Assembly: GCA_026545765.1 (NCBI GenBank)
Contig: JAIFAC010000106.1
Location: forward strand, 62,001 to 126,000
Direction of reading: 5' to 3'
Length of the DNA stretch: 64,000 nt
Source: Plantago major
Lineage: Eukaryota; Streptophyta; Magnoliopsida; Lamiales; Plantaginaceae
Notes under the pieces: generated by a model
Seen by the model: the letters and a program-made list of their open reading frames with translations, nothing else
The model's database searches: none
What the model was told of the DNA's origin: nothing
Shown: positions 25,501 through 34,846 of the stretch, piece after piece
How the letters are laid out: each line of letters starts with the position of its first letter
Numbering within the stretch: position 1 is the stretch's first letter
Made by a program: the position numbers and the translations under genes

Positions 25501-26690
25501 AGTCAGGGGGAATGGGAAGAAGGAGAAGGAAACAAGAAGAAATCTGGATCTGGTGCTGCTCAGAAAGGAAGAAGAAATAAGAAAACTTCCCAGCCACCAC
25601 TCAAGATAAATGAACCCTCCTCAAGCCAAGCTTCTTTGCAAATAGTAGCTACTTCCCAGAAACCTACTGAAGGAACTACAATGATAACGAGGGCCATGGC
25701 ACAGAAACCTCCAAGGAGTACCAAGGCTCCAAGGAGAAGACAGGTTAAAGGGATTAATGAATCTTCTGAAGAAAAAGAAGAAGGCCAAATCAAGTCCCTG
25801 GGCAATGAAGAAGGCTGTAATCTTGATGATGATGAGGAAACTGATGAAGATGAAGCTCCTCTTCACAGAAAAAGGAAAATTGAAAGCCTAACTGAGCCCA
25901 TAGCTGCAAAGCCCCTAGCAGCTAAAACACCCTCTGGAAATACCAATTCTATCCAGGGTGATTCTTCAAGCAACAACCCCAAAGAGAATTCAAGACAGAG
26001 AAGGAACAGACTGAGAGCTGAGCAAAGACAAAGTCAACTTCCACTCAGGCCAGAAGAAGCCAAAATAGAGTATGTGAAGAATGACAATGATTCCTCTGTC
26101 TACAGGTGCATCAATCAGAAAAATGGCTATTGGATTCTGGAACTTAAGCATCTACTGGTAAATTCAAGATTTCCAGAACCAATCCATAAACAACTTATGG
26201 CATGGAGAAAAGATAAGCCAACCTTGATCAACACCAATCACATTAAAGCCTGGTTGGATTTTGAAGTTGTCAAGAGAACTGAAGCCATGAGAAAGGACCT
26301 CTCTGATGAATGTCCATATGGAAAGCCAGATGATGTGCACAAAATTCTGAATATCACTGGAACAGGCACAAGAGCAAGACTCGCTGTGGAACCCTATGAG
26401 TCATTCTATCTAACTGAAGATCAATACAAGGGTGACATCAGTTATCTGAGGATTATCTACGAATATTTCAAGCTTTCAGATATCAGAATAGAGCATGCCT
26501 GAAAGTGGGGAAAGTATCTGTGGGTCAAACATTTTGTCAAGAAAAATCCTACCAAAACCTACAAAGAGGTCTGTGGATTTGCCAAAGACACTGAGATGCT
26601 CGTCAGAACACTTCTCTATGATTATTCTGATGACATCAAAAGGTTTGGAGATAGGAAATTTGCATCGATCCATAGAACTACTGTTGAAGA
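22536..26690 (+). pseudogene. Extra 3' coding-like region (copy B)
   Basis: This holds the best preserved C-terminal part of the extra region. The stretch 25636-26502 is open for 288 codons. Its first third is basic then acidic (Arg/Lys-rich, then DDDEETDEDE). Its last two thirds form a compact domain with GYWILELKHLLVNSRFPEPI, INTNHIKAWLDFEVVKR, CPYGKPDDVHKI and YESFYLTEDQYKGDISYLRI. The piece 25317-25580 looks coiled-coil-like (IKQNQELKAELQKL). I do not recognise the family. The N-terminal half contains five intron-like gaps described separately. Confidence 0.6.
23035..23730 (+). other. Intron-like gaps in the extra region (copy B)
   Basis: Four AT/T-rich gaps of about 80-90 bp interrupt short acidic coding-like segments: about 23035-23115, 23224-23302, 23405-23488 and 23642-23730. 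Each starts with GT (GTAATAATGG, GTGATAATTG, GTACATGAAA, GTAAGTCC) and ends in CAG or TAG (TTTGTTACAG, TTTCTAATAG, CTACTTACAG, TTAATTCTCAG). A fifth gap follows near 23850-23920 and is clearer in copy A at 6419-6496. The same gaps occur at the same places in copy C. Their use as introns is inference. Confidence 0.55.
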
Positions 26691-27037
26691 CTTGAAGAGT
26701 TGAAGACTTGAAGACTAGTCTATTAGGATGTTTACTTGGAGCTTGGTTACTCCTGTTGTCCTAATTTACTATGTATTTTTGTATTTTTGCTAACTGAGCT
26801 AAACTTGTTTTATGTATTGAAGTTATCTGTAATCTTTGTTTGTAACTTATCTGAAGAACTTACTCTCAGATAGTATTCTATAAAAGATAACTTGTCAGCA
26901 AAGATCACACCTTGTGATTTGGTTGATGTTTACTTTCTGCACTTAATTGAATGAATTGAAAAATCTTAAGAAATGATTAAGTGTTGGATTGTGCGCTCAT
27001 CCAGATTTGTAATAGTCGATAGTCATCGCCGATCGAT

Positions 27038-27051
27038 CAAAGGGGGAAATT
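27038..27051 (+). promoter_or_regulatory. Polypurine tract before the 3' LTR (copy B)
   Basis: The string AAAGGGGGAAATT directly precedes the LTR start TGTTAGGA. This is the usual place and composition for the plus-strand primer of an LTR retrotransposon. The equivalent AAAAAGGGGGAAATT precedes the LTR of copy C. Confidence 0.8.
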
Positions 27052-27797
27052 TGTTAGGAAATTTGTTAAATATTTTGTTAGAAATATTTGTTTAGATTTT
27101 GATCAGTAAAATGATGACTTATCTTAGTCTCAGAAAGGTGATTAGTACTCTTGGTTCACTTGAACATTGTAAAAGAGGAAACCCACTAAGTATGATAGTC
27201 TAGCTAATCTTGTATAGGATGTTAGGTCTCAAAATGTAATTTTTACTTTATGAAGAGAAGACCAAGAAGAAGACATCCAAGCAGAACAAGTTCAACGACA
27301 TTGAAGATTTGAGAAACTGCACAAGGTTACTGAAACAGTTTTACAGATACCTTGGCCAGATATCTTAAAGACACGATTAGTTTTAAACAAACTGTGTCAC
27401 AAGAGATATCTGAGAAATAAAAGGTCTATCTGAAAACAAGGAAAGTGTCCACAGATATCTACACTCAGTACCTTGAGCTTTAAACCACATTTCTGAAAAA
27501 GAAATATATATATTGCAAACAAAGTTGTTTCATAAATGTGGTATCTGAAGTTAAAGATAAGAACGTGCAAAGAATCAGAGAAATCTGATCAAGGTTGTCT
27601 CTGATACAAAGCATAGTTCCGCTATACCACAGACAAAAGTATAGTACAATGCATTAAATGCACGGACAGAGATGTCTGAATAAAAGCAACGGTAGCTTCA
27701 AGAAGAAGACAAACTCACATAAGATTATACACAGATATCAATAGTTTGAATTTGATTTAAGCCTAACGGATACTATTCAAATGGAACTCAAATTCAT

Positions 27798-27807
27798 CTA
27801 TAAATAT
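27798..27807 (+). promoter_or_regulatory. LTR TATA box (copy B)
   Basis: CTATAAATAT lies about 745 bp into the LTR, a usual place for the U3/R boundary promoter. The partial LTR of copy D has the same string at 22337-22327 on the - strand. The LTR of copy C has an expanded TA run at the same place. Confidence 0.55.
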
Positions 27808-28184
27808 CAACACTTAGACAGCTTGAGAATACACACAACCTGAAGAACTTACACTGAACACATATCTCGCTATCTCAAGCAAATTACTTATCCTCAAAGC
27901 TTTCCATGCACCAAAGCTCTTGATCTTGAGTAACATCAAGTTCTAAGTGTCCCGATCCTAAACAAGCACATCTATCTCGTGAAAGAGTTGAATTGAAAGA
28001 TCAAGTATCTGAGATTCATTCTCTAGAACATTTATCTAAGACTTGGGTCAGTAAAAAGAACAAGATACCATACATTGAAAAGTGTATTAAGTATACTTGA
28101 TTCACAGAGCTATCTGATTAACTGAAAAGTTAACAAAGAAGCTCGTCTGACAACTCAAACCAAAACCAACACCATAATCAAGCG

Positions 28185-28380
28185 TGAGTACAGAAGTACT
28201 TAGTTTGAAAATCAGAATAACTCAAGGTTAACGGAGTATAGGAAGTACTTGATTTGGGAAACTAAGGAATAACTCAAGGTTATTGAGCACAGTGAAGTAC
28301 TTAGCTGGGAAGCTAGGAATAGCTCAAAAGGTTTCGAAAGTACAGAAGTACTGGCCGAGGAAGCCGGGAACAACTCAGGG
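28185..28380 (+). repeat. LTR-internal tandem repeat, four units
   Basis: Four imperfect units of about 50 bp each contain GAAGTACTT and end in an AATAACTCAAGG-like string. The LTR of copy D also has four (about 21735-21932, - strand), while the LTR of copy C has two (41278-41370). Part of the LTR length difference is explained by this repeat. Confidence 0.75.
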
Positions 28381-28739
28381 GAACATTTGGTTGGGAACCA
28401 TTTGTTTAAGGAATCTTAGAATAGGATTTTGTAAGGTGACTCAATTATCTATTCTAGTGAATTCTAGGTCTTTGGAAGACCAAGTGGATTAGTTGGAGGA
28501 TTACGCCACCTCCGCATACCACTATACTTGTTGTGTTATTTACTTTTCAGACTTACATTTCAAAGAACACACACACTTTAACTGCTTCGCACTTATCTAT
28601 CTTAAGTCTTCCACGCCTCGATCTAAGTATCGATATCTACACGTATATCCGAGAAATAGTTTTTATCGACAAAAGTTTTAAAAGACTATTCACCCCCCCC
28701 CCCCTCTAGTCTTTTACTTTGCCGTTATCTGGACCAACA

Positions 28740-29453
28740 AACCCTCAGACATGTAACCATACACATTGCTACATTACTAGGAAAGGAAGAATTGCTGGAA
28801 TACGCAAATTCTCTACTGTACCATTTTATGAAAATAAAGATGGTGCAGAAACTAGTAAGGCTTCTGAAGAACGTATTCAGAAAGCCAAAGGTGTTCGAAA
28901 TGGCATTGGCTATCGTGCTATTGGAAAAGTTCTTCTGCAACAAGATAAGGAAGGACAAGAACAATGGCGAAGGTCGATATTATGAGCAATTGATGTATGG
29001 AAGAAATCTCAATCCACTGAAAAACTGAATGCCAGAGCTAGAAGGAACCTGGCCAGAAAGGCTAAGTTTGCTGAAAAGCAATCCCAGAACCCAGGGTCCA
29101 GAAACCACCAAAAGGAACACCTAGAAACACCACAAGAAGGAAAATTGAGATCAAAATTACTAATTTAATTGCATCTCCTTCTGATCAAGTTAAACAAAAA
29201 TAAACTCCCAAGAAATTCACTAAAGTGTGGATTCATACTGGAAGAATGTTTAGTCTAAATGGACTAAGGCTCAATGGCTATTTCCTAAAGTGTGGATTCA
29301 ATCTCTGAAGCAAGAACCTAACTCCTATTTCCTGTTTTGTGCAGAACGCCTCTTGGACTAAGGCTCAATGGCTATTTGATAGTGGATGCGGAAAGCACAT
29401 GACAGGAGACAAAGCAAATCTGGTCAACTACAAAACTTGCAACAATGGACCAG
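28740..29453 (+). pseudogene. Copia gag end and protease (copy C, remnant)
   Basis: The sequence starts in the basic gag tail (a CNHTHCYITRKGRIAG stretch matching the CKHPQCYVSQKGRIAG stretch of copy D) and continues to the protease motif WTKAQWLFDSGCGKHMTG at about 29348-29403. The CACTA element interrupts it about 50 bp after the protease motif. It is broken several times. Confidence 0.7.
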
Positions 29454-30728
29454 CACTACAAAAAAAATCGGGTTTAGGGACGGATTTATCCGTCCCTAAA
29501 CCCCTGCCGATTCGTCCCTAAACCGTTAGGGATGGATAGAGACACCCGTTTTAAGGACGGGCGTCTCTAACCAAATAGGGACGGATATTTTATCCGTCCC
29601 TAATGGTCAAAGACCTTTAGGGACGGATAAATATCCGTCCCTAAATAGTATTTTTTTATTTTTTTATTTTTATTTTTAATACGAATATTTCAACAATTTT
29701 ATACGAATATTCAATACGGATAAATCGATAATTTTATTCAATTCGGATAAACCAACAATTATATACGAATATTCAATAGGGATAAATCGAAAATTGTATA
29801 CGATTATTCAATACGCATAAACTGATAATTTTATTCAATACGGATAAACTGACAATTTCATACAATATTCAATAATACAATATACAACATTTAATAATAA
29901 TTAATACAAATAAGAAATTACAATAATACAATATAAAAAATCTAGATATGGATCTGGGTCTTGTTGGACTGGCCGGAGATAGTGGTGGACGGATCTCGTG
30001 GTGGGGTGGCAGTATAGATGTCGTAGTGGTGGATCTGGGAGCGTGGTCGTGGTGGTGGACGGAGAGGCAGTGGTGGTCGAGTGGTGGTGGATGGAGAGGC
30101 AGTGTTGGAGTGGTGGTGGACGTAGAGGCCGTGGTGGACGAAGAGGCAGTGGTGGTCGAGGTGGTGGTGGACAGAGGGGCAGTGGTGGTGAGGTGGTGAG
30201 GTGGTGGAGTGGTGGTGGAGGTGGTGAAGTGGTGGAGGACGGAGAGCCCGTGGTGGTGGAGGTGGTGGTACGGTGGAGGTGGTGGAGTGGTGGAGGACGG
30301 AGATCCCGTGGTGGTGGAGTGGTGGTCGAACGGCAGTGGAGTGGTGGTCGAACGGTGGTGGAGTGGGAGAGAAGGAGAGAAGGAGAAGGAGTGGTTAGTA
30401 AGTGTGGGAGGAAGAGAGTTATAAATTAGGGTTTCTGATAGTTTAGGGACGGATAGATCTATCCGCCCTTAAATAGGGACGGATAAATCTATCCCATAAA
30501 TTTTCTTTTTTTTAGTCAACGAATTAGAGACGGATAGAATTATCGCCTCTAAATTTAGAGACTGATAATTCTATCCGTCTTTAAATAGGACGGATTACTA
30601 ATCCGTCCTATTTAGGACGGATTAGAGACGGACTAGGGACGGATAGGCCTATCCGCCTCTAGCACCACCGATTCGTCTAACTTAGGGACGGATTTTATCC
30701 GCCCTAAATCCAGCTTATTCTTGTAATG
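29454..30728. mobile_element. Non-autonomous CACTA transposon nested in copy C
   Basis: The element begins CACTACAAAAAAAATCGGG and ends ...TTCTTGTAATG, imperfect inverted ends of the CACTA (En/Spm) superfamily. Both ends hold repeated subterminal motifs of the form TTAGGGACGGAT in both orientations, as expected for transposase-binding arrays. Copy D lacks the insertion at the matching protease/integrase position and shows the empty site. The flank is CAG on the left and CGT on the right, so the 3-bp target duplication is only partly visible. Inside are AT-rich tandem repeats (about 29681-29880, unit near ATACGAATATTCAATACGGA) and a GGT/GGA-rich block (about 29990-30380). No transposase is present, so it would depend on an element elsewhere. 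Confidence 0.85.
29990..30380. repeat. GGT/GGA-rich low-complexity block inside the CACTA element
   Basis: A purine- and G-rich run built from GGTGGT and GGTGGAG-type units reads as Gly/Arg- or Trp/Val-rich peptides in any frame. The open frames of up to 143 codons here follow from the composition. It may be a decayed Gly-rich coding fragment captured by the element, but the sequence does not show that. Confidence 0.6.
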
Positions 30729-32039
30729 CGTATATCGATTTGTCGAGGATAATTAAATCCTCTCCGGATTTGGCAACGCCAAATTAGGATCATTAACTAT
30801 CACCGACGATTACATGTTAAGGGTTTGAAATATAATCTATTTAGCATGAGCCAGCTTTGCATAAGAGATTTATCGTGAAATTCAAAGCAAAGTATTGCAA
30901 ACTTATAGACAATGAGTCAAAGTAGATAGCCTTGGTTGCTCGGGCGGAAAGGCGCCTTTATGTTGTCGATCGGGCATCCGCCATAATCAAGAATGTCTCA
31001 TGGTGAGTCAATCAGTCACACGTAAGAGCACCGTTATGGCACACAAGAATGAGTCACTTGAATTTCAAAACTCTAAACAAACTTGCCAAGAAAGAGTTAG
31101 TGGTCAGCCTTCCCAAAACATCTTTCGTAAGGATGGTATCTGCTCGCCGCCGATGGGAAACAATCTAAGATCTCTTTCAAGTCCACAATCGTACACACTA
31201 GTGTTAGACCACCGCAACTATTACACATGGATCTTTTGAATCATCTGAATTAGTTATGCAGAAAGAAGTATGGTCTTGTTGTAGATGACTTCTCAAGATT
31301 CACTTGGGTTGTCTTTTCAAGCACAAATCGATGCAAGGGTGGAGATACCAAACTTGTCAATAAGCTTGAAGTCATGAAAATGACAAGGTATCCGCAATCG
31401 TATCGCACTATGGTACCGAAGTTTGTCAACCAAGACATTAAGGAGTTTTGTACCAAAGAAGGTATACAAACACCAACTTTCCTCTCAGAAGAACACCACA
31501 ACAAAATGGTGTTGCAGAAAGGAAAAATAGAACACTTAAAGAAGCAAGAAGGACAATGCTAATGACACTAAGATAAGTGAAGTTTATCGGGTTGAAGTCG
31601 TAAACACAAAGATGCTACACTCGTAATGTATGTTTGATAAACAAACACCATGACAAGACCCCTTATGAACTCTTGGTTGGTAGACCCCCTAATATCAAAC
31701 ATCTAAAAGTATTTGGTTGTAAATGTTTTGTTCTTAACAATGGAAAAGAGTATCTAAGAACATTTCAACCAAAGGCGGATGAAGGTGTGTTTCTTGGTTA
31801 TTCTATGAATAGCAAAGCATACAGAGTTTACAATAAAAGAACAAAGAAGATTGAAGAATCGCCATGTCAGATTCTATGAAGGAAGCAAGAAAACACCCCT
31901 TGCTGATGAACTCTCAGAAAGGTTCAAGGAACTAATGATAAAGGATTCTGAAGAGGAACTCTCAGAAAGGAAAAACATCATTGTGGAAAGAGAGGATGAC
32001 TCTGACGAAGAAAAGCATGAAATGCCTAGTAACAACTAG
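30729..32039 (+). pseudogene. Copia integrase region (copy C, remnant)
   Basis: Matches to the GAG-pre-integrase (near 31000-31150) and integrase follow the CACTA insertion. The best piece is 31634-31879, with TPYELLVGRPPNIKHLKVFG and then EGVFLGYSMNSKAYRVYN. It is broken many times. Confidence 0.75.
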
Positions 32040-33940
32040 ATGATTCTCAGACATGATGAAGAATTTCCTATGAGAATTCCAGAAATGGAAACTGGAGATG
32101 TTCATCAGAGAGCTAATTCTGGAAATGACCTCTCTAACAGGCATGTCCCAGAAAGCTCTCACACTGAGAAATTGTCAGACATTCACCGCCCTTCTGAGGT
32201 GCAAAATGTCACAGATACTAAAGAAGTATCAAGTCATAATCATAGTGATTCACATTCAGATCACATAGATGTTGACCCTACTAGCCCTAAACCCATGATG
32301 AGATGGATCAAGGATCATCCTGCAAAAGATGTAATTGGACCAATCAATCAAGGTGTTAGGACTAGGAGAGCAATAGCTGAAAATGCTAATTCTCTCTTTG
32401 GATGTTTTATCTCAAACATTGAACCAAAAACTATAGAAGAAGCATTAAGAGACCAAGACTGGATCTCTGCAATGCAAGAAGAGTTGGATCAGTTTGAAAG
32501 AAACAAAGTCTGGAAACTAGTTCCATTTGTAGAAGGAATATCTGTGATTGGAACTAAGTGGATTTTCAGAAACGAGATGAATGAATCTGGTGAAATAACC
32601 AGAAACAAAGCAAGGTTGGTTGCCAAGGGATTCACCCAGACTGAAGGTTTAGATTTTGATGAGTCATATGCACCTGTTGCCAGATTGGACTCAATAAGAC
32701 TCTTTCTAGCCTTTGCAGCTCATAAAGACTTTAAAGTATATCAGATGGATGTCAAAAGTGCATTCTTGAATGGTGAACTTGCTGAGGAAGTCTATGTTGA
32801 ACAACCACCTGGTTTTGAAGTTTTCTCATAAAGTAGAATGGTCTATAAGCTACAGAAAGCTCTTTATGGACTGAAATAGGCTCCAAGAGCATGGTATGAC
32901 ACTTTGGCCAAATACCTTCTGGAAAGTGGTTTCAAGAAAGGTGAAGTTGATAAAACTCTATTTACTTTAAACCATGATGGGAAATACTCTTAGTTCAAGT
33001 ATATGTTGATGACATCATATTTGGATCTAAGGACAAGCAACTTTGTAATGACTTTGCAAATCTCATGAAAAGTAAGTTTGAGATGAGCATGATGGGAGAA
33101 TTGAACTATTTTCTAGGATTGCAAGTCAAGCAACTCAATGATGGAATGTTCATTAGTCAGACAAAGTATGCAAAAGACATGCTCACAAAGTTCAAACTTA
33201 AGCCTTCTGAAAGGAATGCTAAGATACCTATGAGCATAGGAACCAAGATGACCTATAATCAATCGATAAGAGTGGATGAACACAAGTATAGGAAATTGAT
33301 AGTTCACTACTTTACTCATCGCAAGGCACTGATATTCAATATGCAATTGGAGGTGCTAGATTTCAAACAAATCCAATGCAATCACACTACAACATTGCTA
33401 TGAAAATATTAAGGTATGTGAAAGGTACAGAGATGTAGGTTTGTGGTATCCTAAAGAAAGTGGATCGAGTTCACGGTTACTCAGATGCTGATTATGCTGG
33501 ATCAATGCTTGATAGGAAAAGTACCTCAGGAACTTGTCAGATTCTGGGAACTAGACTTATCTCATGGTTTAGCAAGAAACAAAACTCAATTGCAACTTCT
33601 ACCACAGAGGCTGAATATATTGTCAAGTTGTTGTGCAACACAAATTCTGTGGATTCAACAACAACTCAGAGACTATGGACTCAATGAAGAGAAAACTCCC
33701 ATTTTCTGTGATAACACAAGTGCTATTGCAATCACACAGAACACCAAATTCCATATCAGAACAAAGCACATTGATGTTAGACACCACTTCATCAGAGACC
33801 ATGTTGGGAAAGGCAATATAGAGATACTCAAGATTGGCACAGAAGACCAACTTGCAGATATCTTCACTAATCCCTTACAAGAAAGCCGGTTCTTGACCTT
33901 AAGACATAATCTTGGATTAATGGAGTTGCCTAAGGACTGA
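32040..33940 (+). pseudogene. Copia RT-RNase H region (copy C, remnant)
   Basis: The open piece 32040-32831 carries the linker and the start of RT ([37 protein letters not shown]). Further pieces carry the YVDD box followed by IIFGS near 33000-33035, and the MSMMGELNYFLGLQVKQL segment. RNase H motifs follow ([40 protein letters not shown]), ending in [12 protein letters not shown] near 33875. It matches copy A closely over its length and is broken about five times. Confidence 0.82.
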
Positions 33941-34539
33941 AAAATTGTCCTGAATCTCTAAAGACTGAATAAGTGAGTAGGCCTCTGAGAACAGGTTCTC
34001 AAAAAGCCAAGTTGATAAGAAATGATGCAAAGGTTTCTGAGTAGCAACACTCAAAAAGGCAAAACATTTCTGGAACGGGTATCCAGAAAGGCAAAAGTCG
34101 ATACACACTTAATAAGTAAATAAAACTAGAACTTACTTACTGAGAGTTGGTCAAATACATTCAAACAACTGAAGCTTCTGACACTTGAATTCGGAAAGCT
34201 ATGTAGTCATAAAGAGAAATGGACACACAAAGCCCAAAAGGTATAATATCTGAAAGTCAAACATGTGCAATGTCTTGTATTTTTACCATTTTCATGGTAA
34301 ACAATATATAGATAAGGACTTGACACTCAGAATGATAAGCTCAAACGATTAAGTGTTCCTACTCTTTACTAAATGACACAATGAATGTAGCATATTAAAA
34401 ATCCATCAAGTCGGCACATTACCATTTGTTGATTGATATCATTACAAGATATTCAATATAAGCCCTTGATGAATAAACGTTTGATCTCAACGGTTGAGAT
34501 TAAAACAAAGCAAGTAATGTCTGTTGAGAAATGCAGACA

Positions 34540-34846
34540 TGGCCCACTACGCATTTAATGAAGTACAAAGGACGTACCACGCCTATGCAGATGCAAAGAC
34601 ACACATTCATATTCAGCTATATGTATGTTGTATCTATGTACATTTTGTCTACTATATATATAGGATTTGGGCAAAAGACAAACACTTTTACCAATTCCGA
34701 AATTTCAAACAGATCAAACAAAGAAAATCTCTCAAGATTTCGCAAAACTCAACTTTTGTGCTTAGTCTTCCTAAAAGATAGACTAATCTCGATCAATTGT
34801 GCAATATTCATCTGAAAACACTCACTCTAAACTCTATATAAGAGAT
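34540..34846 (+). promoter_or_regulatory. Conserved TATA block before the extra region (copy C)
   Basis: GACATGGCCCACTACGCATTTAATG begins near 34533, and CTATATATATAGGA lies at 34652-34665. A second CTATATAAGAG abuts the first ATG of the extra region (34845). Spacing from TATA to ATG is about 193 bp, close to copies A and D, although the surrounding sequence has diverged considerably. Confidence 0.5.

Larger units (their letters stand above)
22535..28739 (+). mobile_element. Copia LTR retrotransposon, copy B (fossil, 3' half with LTR)
   Basis: Only the 3' part of an element is present: the extra coding-like region from about its middle (22535) to its end (about 26690), a tail, a polypurine tract and a complete 3' LTR (27052-28739). 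It is closest to copy A. It abuts the truncated LTR of copy D on the left and the gag region of copy C on the right. The extra region has roughly ten breaks, clustered in its middle. No second LTR is available, so age cannot be estimated. Confidence 0.85.
27052..28739 (+). mobile_element. 3' LTR of copy B (1,688 bp)
   Basis: The LTR starts TGTTAGGAAATTTG after a polypurine tract and ends GTTATCTGGACCAACA, giving the TG...CA termini. Inside are a TATA-like CTATAAATAT at 27798-27807, probably the element promoter, a four-unit tandem repeat (about 28185-28380), and a long C run at 28692-28704 near the 3' end. It is about 260 bp longer than the LTR of copy C and clearly diverged from it. Confidence 0.9.

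Noticed and set aside
29948-30429. A Gly/Arg- or Trp/Val-rich protein gene
   Set aside because: The frame is a by-product of GGT/GGA repeats inside a transposon; overlapping frames are equally open.
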